From Pseudomonas deceptionensis (lineage in GTDB: Bacteria > Pseudomonadota > Gammaproteobacteria > Pseudomonadales > Pseudomonadaceae), in NCBI RefSeq assembly GCF_900106095.1, contig NZ_FNUD01000002.1, forward strand, positions 1,509,501-1,573,500: a stretch of 64,000 nucleotides of DNA, given 5' to 3'. The notes under the pieces are model-generated. The model worked only from the letters and a program-made list of their open reading frames with translations. It did no database searches and was not told the origin of the DNA. The first letter of the stretch is position 1. Each line of letters starts with the position of its first letter. The translations under genes and the position numbers were made by a program. Positions 51,132 through 60,158 of this stretch are shown one piece after another.

Positions 51132-52143
51132 CGTGACGGTAATCCTTTGCAGCGGGCAGTGCGGCCAGCTTGTCGGCGGCTTCCTGTTCGTAGCGCCCGT
51201 AGGCTTCCACAATGCGCTGCACCAGCGGGTGGCGCACCACGTCTTTGGACTGGAAGTGAGTAAAGCTGATGCCCGGTACGTCCTTGAGCACTTCGATGAC
51301 GTGGTTCAGGCCAGACTTGGTGCCCTTGGGCAGGTCGATCTGGGTGATGTCACCTGTGATCACGGCGGTAGAGCCAAAGCCGATACGGGTCAGGAACATC
51401 TTCATTTGCTCAACGGTGGTGTTCTGGCTTTCGTCGAGAATGATGAAGCTGTTGTTCAGCGTACGACCGCGCATATAGGCCAACGGTGCGACTTCAATAA
51501 CCTGGCGCTCGATCAGCTTGGCCACGTATTCAAAGCCCAGCATCTCGTACAGTGCGTCGTAGAGCGGTCGCAGGTACGGGTCGATTTTTTGCGACAGGTC
51601 GCCGGGCAGGAAGCCGAGTTTCTCGCCTGCTTCAACCGCCGGACGAACCAGCAGGATGCGGCGGATCTGCTCGCGTTCCAGGGCATCAACGGCGCAGGCT
51701 ACGGCCAGGTAGGTTTTACCTGTACCTGCCGGGCCAACCCCGAAGTTGATGTCGTTGCCCAGAATCTCTTTGACGTAGCGCTGCTGGTTGATGCCGCGAG
51801 GGCGAATCATGCCCTTTTTGGTGCGCAACGAAACGCTGGCTTCGGCCACAGGATTGCTGGCGAGGTCTTCGACGGCAGATTCCTGCAGGAACAGGTGCAC
51901 CATGTCCGGCGAAAGCTCAGAGGCTTTGGTTTCGCGGTACAGGCGGCGCAGCAGGTTTTCTGCGGAGGACGTCAGTTTTGGGTCGCCGATCAATTCGAAT
52001 TGATTGCCGCGATTGCGGATTTCGATCGTCAGGCGCTGTTCAATCAAGCGCAAATGCTCGTCGAATTGCCCGCACAGATTGGCGAAACGGCGAGCCTCAA
52101 AAGGCTCGAGAAGGAAGCGATGTGGTTCTATGGGTGCGTTCAA
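51124..52143 (-). CDS. ybeZ: PhoH-like ATPase YbeZ
   Basis: 339 residues. P-loop ATPase/helicase-like (Walker [23 protein letters not shown]alker [16 protein letters not shown]) that partners YbeY. N-terminal KH-like/NTD region ([21 protein letters not shown]). First gene of the ybeZYX-lnt operon. Confidence 0.95.
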   Translation of the reverse strand: MNAPIEPHRFLLEPFEARRFANLCGQFDEHLRLIEQRLTIEIRNRGNQFELIGDPKLTSSAENLLRRLYRETKASELSPDMVHLFLQESAVEDLASNPVAEASVSLRTKKGMIRPRGINQQRYVKEILGNDINFGVGPAGTGKTYLAVACAVDALEREQIRRILLVRPAVEAGEKLGFLPGDLSQKIDPYLRPLYDALYEMLGFEYVAKLIERQVIEVAPLAYMRGRTLNNSFIILDESQNTTVEQMKMFLTRIGFGSTAVITGDITQIDLPKGTKSGLNHVIEVLKDVPGISFTHFQSKDVVRHPLVQRIVEAYGRYEQEAADKLAALPAAKDYRHDA

Positions 52144-52237
52144 GGTCGTATTTAGCCGCCCTTAGGCAATTAAGATGAAATAAAGGATAACGCTAGCAGG
52201 TCATGCGTGAAAGGACTTACTGATGTGACGTAAACCT

Positions 52238-52323
52238 GTAGCCGCTGGTACTGGCTGCGATCGTCCACGAAGTGGGCGCTAGCGTTTAACGGCTATCCGA
52301 TCGCAGCCTTGGGCCGCGGCTAC
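52238..52323. repeat. REPIN of the GTAGCCGCTG type between ybeZ and miaB
   Basis: Diverged inverted REP pair, outer arms GTAGCCGC / GCGGCTAC, directly before the miaB stop. Confidence 0.75.
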
Positions 52324-52332
52324 AGGTTCTGC

Positions 52333-53661
52333 TTAGTTCAGCAGCGAGCCCCGCAACGAGTGCGGCTGGGCAGCATCGATATGCACATCGGCGAATTGCC
52401 CGATCAGCTGCGGGTTGTCGCAGCGGAAGTTGACGATGCGGTTGTTCTCGGTGCGCCCCTGCAGCTCGCCAGGGTCTTTCTTCGAGTAGTCAGTGACCAG
52501 AATCCGCTGGGTTGAACCCACCATCTGGCGGCTGATTTCGAAACCCTGCTGGTTGAGGCGATGTTGCAGCGCGTTCAGACGCTCCTTCTTGCGCTCTTCC
52601 GGCGTGTCGTCAGCCAGATCGGCGGCCGGGGTGCCCGGTCGCTGGCTGTAAACAAAGGAGTAGGAGAAGTCGAAACCCACGTCTTCGATCAGCTTCATGG
52701 TTTGTTCGAAGTCTTTTTCGGTTTCGCCCGGGAAGCCGACAATAAAGTCCGAACTGATGCAGATCCCCGGCACGGCAGCGCGCAGTTTGCGCAGCTTGGA
52801 CTTGTACTCCAGCGCCGTGTGGTTGCGCTTCATCGCTGACAGGATGCGGTCAGAGCCCGACTGCACAGGCAAGTGCAGGTGCTTGACCAGTTCCGGGACT
52901 TCGGCGTGAGCCAGGATCAGGCTGTCGGAGAACTCCAGCGGGTGGGAAGTGGTGTAGCGAATACGCTCGATGCCGTCGATGGCCGCAACCACGCGAATCA
53001 GCTCGGCGAGATCCGCCAGGCGGCCGCCCTCGGTCAGGCCGCGGTAGCCGTTGACGTTCTGGCCGAGCAAGGTCACTTCGCGCACGCCGTTTTCAGCCAG
53101 GTGAATCACCTCGGCCAACACGTCGTCGAACGGGCGGCTGACTTCTTCGCCGCGGGTGTAAGGCACCACGCAGAACGTGCAGTACTTGCTGCAGCCTTCC
53201 ATGACCGACACGTAAGCGCTCGGACCGTCGATGCGCGGCTCGGGCAGGTGGTCGAATTTCTCGATCTCGGGGAACGATACATCGACCTGCGGCAGCTTGG
53301 TGAGGCGCGCGGCGTTGATCATTTCAGGCAGGCGGTGCAGGGTTTGCGGGCCGAACACCACGTCCACATAAGGTGCGCGATCGCGGATCGCGGCACCTTC
53401 CTGGCTGGCAACACAACCGCCCACGGCAATGACCATGTCGGGGTTGGCCAGTTTCAGTTCGCGCCAGCGGCCCAGTTGTGAATACACGCGGTCTTGGGCG
53501 CGTTCACGGATTGAACAGGTATTAAGCAGGATGACATCAGCGTCTTCGGCGCGCGCTGTGACTTCCAGGGCCTGATGTTCACCCAGCAGGTCGACCATGC
53601 GCGAGCTGTCGTACTCATTCATCTGGCAACCGTGGGTTTCGATGTAAAGCTTCTTGGCCAT
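52333..53661 (-). CDS. miaB: tRNA-2-methylthio-N6-dimethylallyladenosine synthase
   Basis: 442 residues. Methylthiotransferase for A37 of UNN-reading tRNAs. Auxiliary cluster Cys12, Cys49 and Cys83; radical SAM Cys157, Cys161 and Cys164 (CSKYCTFC); C-terminal TRAM domain ([27 protein letters not shown]). Upstream of the ybeZYX-lnt operon on the same strand. Confidence 0.98.
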   Translation of the reverse strand: MAKKLYIETHGCQMNEYDSSRMVDLLGEHQALEVTARAEDADVILLNTCSIRERAQDRVYSQLGRWRELKLANPDMVIAVGGCVASQEGAAIRDRAPYVDVVFGPQTLHRLPEMINAARLTKLPQVDVSFPEIEKFDHLPEPRIDGPSAYVSVMEGCSKYCTFCVVPYTRGEEVSRPFDDVLAEVIHLAENGVREVTLLGQNVNGYRGLTEGGRLADLAELIRVVAAIDGIERIRYTTSHPLEFSDSLILAHAEVPELVKHLHLPVQSGSDRILSAMKRNHTALEYKSKLRKLRAAVPGICISSDFIVGFPGETEKDFEQTMKLIEDVGFDFSYSFVYSQRPGTPAADLADDTPEERKKERLNALQHRLNQQGFEISRQMVGSTQRILVTDYSKKDPGELQGRTENNRIVNFRCDNPQLIGQFADVHIDAAQPHSLRGSLLN

Positions 53662-53743
53662 GGGTGTTCATCAAGTGATTCAAAGAACCGCGCATTATAG
53701 GGGGCATAGCCGTTGCTTCCTAGCATTGTGCGTCTGACGGCTA

Positions 53744-53752
53744 TGCTATAGT
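53744..53752 (+). promoter_or_regulatory. Probable extended -10 promoter of the DUF1820 gene
   Basis: TATGCTATAGT: an extended -10 (TGC-TATAGT) about 42 bases before the ATG; the -35 region (TTGTGC, 15-base spacer) is poor. Confidence 0.4.
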
Positions 53753-53793
53753 TCGCGCCCTCTTTTATACCTTCAGATGCTTACCCGCCCACC

Positions 53794-54120
53794 ATGACCA
53801 AACGTGAAGCTCCAATTTACAAGGTGATTTTCCTTAACCAGGGCCAGGTGTTCGAAATGTACGCCAAGCAGATCTATCAAAGCGATCTGTGGGGTTTCCT
53901 GGAAGTGGAGGAATTCGTCTTTGGTGAGCGCACGCAAATGGTCGTTGACCCGAGCGAAGAAAAGCTCAAGGCCCAGTTCGAAGGCGTGGTGCGCAGTTTT
54001 GTGCCGATGCATTCGATTGTGCGCATCGACGAGGTTGAACGTCTGGGTACCCCGAAAATCAGCGAAGCCCGCGGCATGAGCAACGTGATGCCGTTTCCGT
54101 TTCCGATGCCGGAAAAGTAA
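53794..54120 (+). CDS. DUF1820 family protein
   Basis: 108 residues (KREAPIYKVIFLNQGQVFEMYAKQIYQSDLWGFLEVEEFVFGERTQMVVDPSEEKL). A short conserved gammaproteobacterial protein of unknown function, C-terminus rich in Pro/Phe/Met (VMPFPFPMPEK). The last conserved gene before the AT-rich insertion. Confidence 0.9.
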   Translation: MTKREAPIYKVIFLNQGQVFEMYAKQIYQSDLWGFLEVEEFVFGERTQMVVDPSEEKLKAQFEGVVRSFVPMHSIVRIDEVERLGTPKISEARGMSNVMPFPFPMPEK

Positions 54121-54420
54121 GGTCTCTTCTTTTTAGCGCGTCCTCTCCTCTTGCATAGCGTTGGGTGCTTCTACCCGCTCAACGTGCACGTCTATAAATA
54201 AGTTTGAACTATCTATCACTAATAAAGTTGCTGAAATATCAGCTCTTTAGGTTGGGTGTGTTTTTTGTATTTTAAATTTCGTGTGTGTACGTAGGAAGCT
54301 GCTTACTTAAAATTGGTATTTGTCTGTCTGGATTTTTTGTTGAGTTGTCTTTTTGTTTGGGTGTATTTTTTCGTTGTCGGCTATTCGGCTGGCCATTGAT
54401 ATTTATGTGGAGATATAGAG
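54121..54420 (+). promoter_or_regulatory. AT-rich leader of the peptide/GRDP/MATE unit
   Basis: 300 bases with no gene. One counted 60-base line (54181-54240) is 30% G+C, far below the flanks. It has T-rich tracts and an imperfect direct repeat (GTTGGGTGTGTTTTTTG near 54253 and GTTTGGGTGTATTTTTTCG near 54357). It must contain the promoter for the peptide gene, but several AT-rich boxes are possible and I cannot pick one. Confidence 0.45.
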
Positions 54421-54564
54421 ATGAACGTTTCTAGTAAAGTATCGACCGTAGATCAAGTTAAACCCGTTCAAAAGCTATCTGTCGAGGCCATGAAGATGCT
54501 TGCCAGTGCGAACAATAATGGAAGTGGCGGTCACTGTCAGGGCGGAGGTGATGGTAACTGGTAA
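54421..54564 (+). CDS. 47-residue glycine-rich peptide, candidate RiPP precursor
   Basis: Small gene with an ideal GGAG ribosome site 8 bases before the ATG. The first 30 residues are polar/helical and leader-like (VDQVKPVQKLSVEAMKMLAS). The tail is NNNGSGGHCQGGGDGNW: Gly-rich, one Cys, one His, ending in Trp. It has no N-terminal signal peptide. Directly followed by a GRDP-like gene and a MATE exporter on the same strand. Lying in AT-rich DNA between conserved genes suggests acquisition. I know no named family for it. Confidence 0.7.
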   Translation: MNVSSKVSTVDQVKPVQKLSVEAMKMLASANNNGSGGHCQGGGDGNW

Positions 54565-54574
54565 TAAGGTGGCG

Positions 54575-54596
54575 CTGCCGGCTTAACTGCCGGCAG
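54575..54596 (+). promoter_or_regulatory. Hairpin between the peptide gene and the GRDP-like gene
   Basis: Perfect 8-base stem (CTGCCGGC / GCCGGCAG, 6-base loop), no T-run after it. Likely partial attenuator or 3' stabiliser giving more peptide than enzyme mRNA, as in many precursor-peptide operons. Confidence 0.6.
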
Positions 54597-54615
54597 TTCA
54601 ATGGAGGGGCTTCTT

Positions 54616-55113
54616 ATGACTAGAAAATACGATGATATTGTTAAGACACTTCCTCATTCAATGGAAGTGGTCGTTGGTGATAGTGTGCTGCCAACCCTGG
54701 AAGAGGCCGTGGCGCACATTAATGGGATGGATTTCGATCTGATAAAAAACAAGCTGATGTCGGGTGACAGGCTGTTGTGCCGAAAATGGCATTCCTTAGA
54801 GGCTGAGATTGCAATACAGTATTATAAGAATTTTCTTTTTTTGAATAAAAAATATTCTCGAGCGTATCCTGTGCTTCCTCCTTTACTTGAGGTGGATGAG
54901 GTTTGGCATCATCACATAATGGACACTCGGCAGTATAAAATTTATTGCGAGAAAATATTTGGTTACTTCTTTCATCACTATCCTTATTTCGGAATGCGCA
55001 GTGCAGAAGACGAAGTGAATCTGCACGTAGCGTTTGAGGTCATGCAGGCATTGCATGAAGTTGAGTTTGGTAAAAAAATGATTTCGGTGTGGGGGGCAAG
55101 TGATGCGCTATGA
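54616..55113 (+). CDS. GRDP-like (DUF1399-like) small protein
   Basis: 165 residues from ATG 54616, which is 6 bases after GGAGGGG; an ATG at 54601 would itself contain that ribosome site. The central block LPPLLEVDEVWHHHIMDTRQYKIYCEKIFGYFFHHYPYFG matches the glycine-rich-domain-protein-like family, whose hallmark is a D-x-x-W-H-x-H-I core followed by Y and C. Trp97, His98-His100, Tyr107, Cys111 and His120-His121 could form a metal or catalytic site. No membrane segment. Function of the family in bacteria is not known to me; the neighbouring Gly-rich peptide is the natural candidate partner. Overlaps the exporter gene by 11 bases. Confidence 0.65.
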   Translation: MTRKYDDIVKTLPHSMEVVVGDSVLPTLEEAVAHINGMDFDLIKNKLMSGDRLLCRKWHSLEAEIAIQYYKNFLFLNKKYSRAYPVLPPLLEVDEVWHHHIMDTRQYKIYCEKIFGYFFHHYPYFGMRSAEDEVNLHVAFEVMQALHEVEFGKKMISVWGASDAL

Positions 55114-56380
55114 AAGATTCATGCGTCGCTCTTTAGTGCCGCTCACCATCAGTCGAGTCATGCCATATTTCGGAATAACGTTCTTGCTGGCCTTGGTGGC
55201 TCACAAACACGCGAGTGACCTTGCGTTGATGTCGTATGTGCTGGCGATTTTTTCTGTAGTGGCCGTGATGCTTTCAATGTCATTGGGGGCGACGGGTAAT
55301 TTAATCGCTGAACATTCGGATGACATCCAGGAAAAGACGTATTTGTTTCGTGGCGGTTTCAGCGTTTCGTTAATAATGGCAGTGGTGTCACTATTGATTG
55401 GTTTCGTAATACTTGCGTGGATTGCCGATTTTCCGGGAGCCCAAATGAATGTTAATAAAGTTCATGCGCTGGCGGCTATTTATATCGGCGCGATACCGGT
55501 ATTGGTTATTAATACATTCCTCCAGTTTTTTCATGAGGCGAATGGAGATGCTCGAGCATGTTCGATAATAAGGTCGGGTGCTACGGTGTGTGCGGGTTTG
55601 TATTTAGGGGTGGCATTCCATGCGGCCGGTACCGAAAGTTTTATTTATTGGGCGGTGGGGTATTTCTTGTTCGGTGAAGTGTTATTGCTGCTCTGCCTGT
55701 TACGGCTTTCATGGAGGCGTAATTTCGATTTTTATCCGATGTATTGCACGCGGACAACGCAAAGTATTATCAGATTGGGTTTTCCAATAGCGTTTGGATT
55801 GGCCGGGCAGAAGCTGTATTTTTATTTATTGAATGAGAAGTTGGCGACAGAAGCGTCTGCGCAGGTAGCTCAGTTGTCGGTGTATATGTCGGTGGTGGGG
55901 TTATTTATGATTCCTGTGATTGCGTACTGTCAGGCCCACAGTCTTTATATCAGCAGGCACGCCGAGCAACGTTTGGCTTCTTATGTAAAGGGCCAGTTGG
56001 GGTTGTCGATATTGATCGTGTTGCTGCTCGGTGTGCTATCAGTAGCAGGCCGTTCTCTTTTCTTTTGGTTAGGCGAGACAATAGTCACGTTTGATCGTGA
56101 TGCCTTTATATCAGTCAGTTGCCTTTTGGCGAGTGGTTCGGTGCTCTCCCTGAGTACCTCTCACTTGCGCGGGCTGCGGGACACGTTGGCCCCTCAATTG
56201 ATGATGAATATGGTGATGTTGAGTGTCTTGATACCCATCATCTACTTCGCCAATGTGGGGAACGTCGATATCCATTTCTATCTCAGACTGCAAAGTGCAG
56301 GCTTGCTGGTGGGCTGTATATGCCTGCAGCTACGTATCCGGCACAGGCACGTTGTCGCCGCCAAACCAGCAACGGTTTGA
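55103..56380 (+). CDS. MATE-type multidrug/peptide exporter
   Basis: 425 residues with about 12 membrane helices. The second half carries SVLSLSTSHLRGLRDTLAPQLMMN, the MATE LRGxxDTxxP hallmark; overall length is close to the MATE family (about 450). It would drive cation-coupled export from the cytosol. A Wzx-type flippase is the alternative. GGGGGG lies 6 bases before ATG 55103 inside the previous gene; a GTG one codon earlier is possible. Base composition rises towards the 3' end. It converges with the Sel1 gene with a 2-base gap. Confidence 0.65.
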   Translation: MRYERFMRRSLVPLTISRVMPYFGITFLLALVAHKHASDLALMSYVLAIFSVVAVMLSMSLGATGNLIAEHSDDIQEKTYLFRGGFSVSLIMAVVSLLIGFVILAWIADFPGAQMNVNKVHALAAIYIGAIPVLVINTFLQFFHEANGDARACSIIRSGATVCAGLYLGVAFHAAGTESFIYWAVGYFLFGEVLLLLCLLRLSWRRNFDFYPMYCTRTTQSIIRLGFPIAFGLAGQKLYFYLLNEKLATEASAQVAQLSVYMSVVGLFMIPVIAYCQAHSLYISRHAEQRLASYVKGQLGLSILIVLLLGVLSVAGRSLFFWLGETIVTFDRDAFISVSCLLASGSVLSLSTSHLRGLRDTLAPQLMMNMVMLSVLIPIIYFANVGNVDIHFYLRLQSAGLLVGCICLQLRIRHRHVVAAKPATV

Positions 56381-56382
56381 AA

Positions 56383-56931
56383 TCAGGGCAGCGGTGAAAA
56401 CGGCGAGCGGGCGTCCGTCGACTGCAGTTCCTGCAGGTATTTGCGGAAGATCTGCCCCAGTATCTGGGTCGCGGTTTCGAGTTGGTCGCGGGGCATTTGC
56501 TCTGCCACCAGATCGGCGGTGTCCAGCGCATCTTCGGCGCCGTTAACGGCGGCCATCTTCAGCACGATATACGCCTGAATGTTATTGGCCGGCACGCCTT
56601 CGCCCTTGAAGAACATGGTACCGAGCTGGAATTGCGCCATGGCGTGGCCTTGCAGCGATGCCTGCTCGAAATAGCTCAATGCCTTGTTGAGGTCGCGCGG
56701 GGCATTTTTACCGTCGTAATAGAACTCGCCTAACTCGTATTCGGCTTCTGCATCCCCGGCTTTTGCCGCTTCAACGCATGCCGCAAGCGCCTCTGCGAGG
56801 TCTTCAGGCTGAGTATTGAGGGTGCAGCGACCCATTGCTGGGATCAACAACGAGTTACCGCCTGCCTGGACAAGCAGCGGTTGTAGGAGCAACAGGCAGC
56901 CCAGTGCAAGGGCGCGGCCGGTGCGGTTCAT
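56383..56931 (-). CDS. Sel1-repeat secreted/periplasmic protein
   Basis: 182 residues from ATG 56931. Signal peptide about 1-24 (LLLLQPLLVQAGG) and two clear Sel1 repeats (AKAGDAEAEYELGEFYYDGKNAPRDLNKALSYFEQAS and GHAMAQFQLGTMFFKGEGVPANNIQAYIVLKMAA). Such proteins scaffold envelope complexes. By position it matches the PA3978-type gene, which in PAO1 (from memory) directly neighbours the DUF1820 gene. Confidence 0.85.
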   Translation of the reverse strand: MNRTGRALALGCLLLLQPLLVQAGGNSLLIPAMGRCTLNTQPEDLAEALAACVEAAKAGDAEAEYELGEFYYDGKNAPRDLNKALSYFEQASLQGHAMAQFQLGTMFFKGEGVPANNIQAYIVLKMAAVNGAEDALDTADLVAEQMPRDQLETATQILGQIFRKYLQELQSTDARSPFSPLP

Positions 56932-57115
56932 GGGAATCGACGTACCTCTGGAAAGACGGGCTGACCCGACCATGGGATGTATAGGCGCGCATTATGAAAT
57001 AAGCGGAGGCAACCTTACAAAGTCTTTACTCGTTTTTCTGCTGCCTGACCGACATATCCATTGATTTAAGACGATTTTGGACGGGCGGGGTAAAAGATCA
57101 TGTCATTACGGGCAT

Positions 57116-57151
57116 AAAAAAACGGCAAGGGCATCAACCCTTGCCGTTTTT
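57116..57151 (-). terminator. hemL terminator (bidirectional)
   Basis: 11-base perfect stem AACGGCAAGGG / CCCTTGCCGTT with A-tract and T-tract on both sides, 5 bases past the hemL stop. Confidence 0.92.
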
Positions 57152-57156
57152 GTGGA

Positions 57157-58440
57157 TCACTTCAGTGCGGCAAATGCGCGTTCAGCTGCATCCAGAGTCA
57201 GTTGCAGCTCTGCCTCGCCGTGGGCAATCGAGGTGAAACCGGCTTCAAATGCGCTCGGTGCCAGGTACACGCCACCGTCCAGCATCAGGTGGAAGAAGCG
57301 CTTGAACAGGTCGGCATCGCTGGCCATGACGTCGTCGAAGGTCACGATGTCGTCAGCGCCGCTGAAGTACAGGCCGAACATGCCGCCTGCCTGGGTGGTG
57401 ACGAAGGGAATACCCGCCGCATCGGCGCGCTGTTGCAAGCCTTCAAGCAAGCGCGTGGTGTAATCGCTCAGCTCGGCGTGGAAGCCCGGGCGGCTGATCA
57501 GGCGCAAGGTGGTCAGGCCTGCCGCCATCGCCAGCGGGTTACCGGACAAGGTGCCGGCCTGGTAAACCGGGCCCAGTGGCGCGATGTGCTGCATGATTTC
57601 GCGCTTGCCGCCGAAGCAGCCTACCGGCATGCCGCCGCCGATGATCTTGCCGAAGGTGCTCAGGTCCGGGGTCACGCCGTAATAGGCTTGAGCACCACCC
57701 AGGGCAACACGGAAGCCGGTCATCACTTCGTCAAAAATCAGCACCACGCCGTGCTTGTCGCACAGGCTGCGCAGCCCTTGCAGGAAGCCCGGCGCAGGCG
57801 GCACGCAGTTCATGTTGCCGGCCACCGGCTCGACGATGATGCAGGCCACGGTGTCGCCGACTTCGCCCAGCAGCTTTTCAACCGCGTCGATGTCATTGAA
57901 GGCGGTGGTCAGGGTGTGTTTGGCGAAGTCAGCCGGAACCCCGGCCGAGCTCGGCACGCCCTGGGTCAGCAGGCCGGAACCGGCCTTGACCAGCAGGCTG
58001 TCGGAGTGGCCGTGGTAGCAACCTTCAAACTTGAGAATATTGTCGCGGCCGGTGAAACCACGGGCCAGGCGGATGGCGCTCATGGTGGCTTCGGTGCCGG
58101 AGCTGACCATGCGCACCATTTCCATCGACGGCACGATGGAGCACACCAGATCCGCCATTTCGGTTTCCATGGCGGTCGGAGCGCCATACGACAAGCCGTG
58201 CTCCAGTTGTGCACGCACCGCATCCAGCACTTCTGGATGGCTGTGGCCCAGAATCATCGGCCCCCACGAACCGACGTAATCGACATAACGCTTGTTGTCT
58301 TCGTCAGTCACGTAGGCGCCTTCGGCGTGCTTGAAGAACAGCGGGGTGCCGCCCACGCTCTTGAACGCACGAACGGGCGAGTTCACGCCACCGGGGATGT
58401 GTTTTTGGGCATTGGCAAACAGGGTTTCGGAACGAGACAT
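57157..58440 (-). CDS. hemL: Glutamate-1-semialdehyde 2,1-aminomutase
   Basis: 427 residues. PLP enzyme forming 5-aminolevulinate for haem and (via uroporphyrinogen) corrinoids. Family stretches: [54 protein letters not shown], and the PLP Lys in [12 protein letters not shown]. Strong terminator follows. thiE lies upstream with a 30-base gap. Confidence 0.98.
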   Translation of the reverse strand: MSRSETLFANAQKHIPGGVNSPVRAFKSVGGTPLFFKHAEGAYVTDEDNKRYVDYVGSWGPMILGHSHPEVLDAVRAQLEHGLSYGAPTAMETEMADLVCSIVPSMEMVRMVSSGTEATMSAIRLARGFTGRDNILKFEGCYHGHSDSLLVKAGSGLLTQGVPSSAGVPADFAKHTLTTAFNDIDAVEKLLGEVGDTVACIIVEPVAGNMNCVPPAPGFLQGLRSLCDKHGVVLIFDEVMTGFRVALGGAQAYYGVTPDLSTFGKIIGGGMPVGCFGGKREIMQHIAPLGPVYQAGTLSGNPLAMAAGLTTLRLISRPGFHAELSDYTTRLLEGLQQRADAAGIPFVTTQAGGMFGLYFSGADDIVTFDDVMASDADLFKRFFHLMLDGGVYLAPSAFEAGFTSIAHGEAELQLTLDAAERAFAALK

Positions 58441-58470
58441 GGGGGCTCTCTCTGAATCAGGATTCGGTAT

Positions 58471-59094
58471 TTAAATAGACAGTAAGGTGTTGAACGCCTT
58501 GGCGCGGCGGGTGACTTCCTGGGCACTGTCAGCGCCAAACAGGCCGTGCACCACTGCCAGCAAATCGGCGCCATGGGCGACCAGTGGCGCAGCGTTGTCC
58601 AGGGTAATGCCGCCAATCACACAAATCGGCACGTTGAGCCGGGCGCGAGCCTGGTCCAGCACATCCAGGGTCGCGGTAGGGGCGCCGGGCTTGGTGCTGG
58701 AATTGAAAAAGCGGCCAAAGGCAACATAACTCGCACCTTCCTTGGCTGCTTGCTCGGCAAGTTCAATCTGGCTGTGGCAGGTCGAACCAATGATGGCATT
58801 GCGCCCGAGCAGTGCCCGGGCCGGCGTCAGCGGACCATCGGTTTGCCCCAGGTGTACGCCTACGCCCAGGCGCGCAGCCAGCTCGGCATCGTCGTTGATG
58901 ATCAAGTGCGCCTTGTAACGCTCGCACAAACCACGCAAGGCCTCGGCTTCGCGAAGGCGACGAGCGTCGTCGTTGCTTTTGTCGCGGTATTGCAACAGCG
59001 TCAGGCCGCCATCGAGGGCGGCCTCAACGTAGGGCAGCAGCTTGCCGGCCAGCAGTTGGCTGTCAGTGATTGCATACAGGCCGCGCAGTGTCAT
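58471..59094 (-). CDS. thiE: Thiamine-phosphate synthase
   Basis: 207 residues from ATG 59094. Joins HMP-PP and HET-P to thiamine phosphate. Conserved [41 protein letters not shown] and [24 protein letters not shown]. Follows thiD with a 17-base gap; thiD-thiE-hemL run on one strand. Confidence 0.96.
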   Translation of the reverse strand: MTLRGLYAITDSQLLAGKLLPYVEAALDGGLTLLQYRDKSNDDARRLREAEALRGLCERYKAHLIINDDAELAARLGVGVHLGQTDGPLTPARALLGRNAIIGSTCHSQIELAEQAAKEGASYVAFGRFFNSSTKPGAPTATLDVLDQARARLNVPICVIGGITLDNAAPLVAHGADLLAVVHGLFGADSAQEVTRRAKAFNTLLSI

Positions 59095-59111
59095 GGGTCG
59101 TGCCTCTTTCG

Positions 59112-59909
59112 TTACGAGCAGAAGTCCAGCGGCAAGCGGCGCGGTACAAACTGCCCCTGCCCCAGTTGCTCGGCATCGCGCAGGGTGCGCCACGTGTAGT
59201 TGAGCGCGGTTTGCACGGCGCTGACCAGTTCTTCACCGATGGCCAGTCGCCCGGCCAGGGTGCTGGCCAGAGTGCAACCCGAACCGTGATAGCTGCCGGG
59301 CAAGCGATAGCAGGTAAAGGTGTGGCGGCTACCGTCGCGGCTGTACAGGCGGTTATGGACTTCGTGCTCATCACCGTGACCGCCGGTGATCAGCAGGTGC
59401 TGGCAAAAAGGCAGCAGTTTTTCTGCGCACTCATCGGCGCTGCCATCGGGCAGTTCGGCCAAAATGCGGGCTTCGGGAAGGTTGGGGGTGGCAATGGTGG
59501 CCAGTGGCAGCAGGCGTTCGCGCATGGCGTAGCCCACTTCGTCCTTGCCCAGTCGTCCGCCACCGCCTGCGCGCAACACGGGGTCGCAGACCATCGGCAG
59601 ATGCGGGTGGGCCTGAAGCAGTTCGACCACGGTGTCGACCATTTCCAGTGAGCCAAGCATGCCCAGCTTGACCGCCGCAACGGTGGAGTCGCTAAGCACG
59701 GCATCGGCCTGCGCCAGCACCCACTCACGGTCCAGCACGCGGAAATCGCGGACATTGACGGTGTTCTGCACAGTCAGGGCGGTCACCACGGGAGCGGCGT
59801 GACAACCTTGAGCCAGCAGGGCTTCGATATCTGCCTGCAAGCCGGCACCACCACTGGGGTCATGGCCGGAGAGACAGAGGACAACGGGGCGAGAACTGTA
59901 GATATTCAT
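59112..59909 (-). CDS. thiD: Hydroxymethylpyrimidine/phosphomethylpyrimidine kinase
   Basis: 265 residues from ATG 59909. Phosphorylates HMP to HMP-PP. Ribokinase-like fold: [54 protein letters not shown]. The 249-base leader region up to ladS shows none of the conserved TPP-riboswitch elements (CUGAGA, ACCUGAUC). Confidence 0.95.
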   Translation of the reverse strand: MNIYSSRPVVLCLSGHDPSGGAGLQADIEALLAQGCHAAPVVTALTVQNTVNVRDFRVLDREWVLAQADAVLSDSTVAAVKLGMLGSLEMVDTVVELLQAHPHLPMVCDPVLRAGGGGRLGKDEVGYAMRERLLPLATIATPNLPEARILAELPDGSADECAEKLLPFCQHLLITGGHGDEHEVHNRLYSRDGSRHTFTCYRLPGSYHGSGCTLASTLAGRLAIGEELVSAVQTALNYTWRTLRDAEQLGQGQFVPRRLPLDFCS

Positions 59910-60158
59910 GGTGCGCGAGCTTACCACCAAACGGTTTTTTGGGGCGCTTGGTCCGTGTTCACTTATAGAGTGGTCGCAAGTCTTTGGTCAGCGTGATAGA
60001 TGGCCTTGTCTAGACCTGTAATGTTCTCTGTAAGGCCCGAGATAGAGCCTTTCTATTGATTTTTCGCATACTGTGTATGTGCCATTAATGGCTATGTTAA
60101 AGTGCCTGCAAATTAATAACCGGTCATTCGGTCGACGTCGTCTCAAAGGGAATATGGG

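Noticed and set aside
52156..52332. tRNA or small RNA between ybeZ and miaB
   Set aside because: The fold potential is explained by the REP pair; no tRNA features are present.
59910..60158. Possible TPP riboswitch upstream of thiD
   Set aside because: The conserved CUGAGA and ACCUGAUC-type segments are absent on the minus strand; only ordinary AT-containing promoter sequence is seen.
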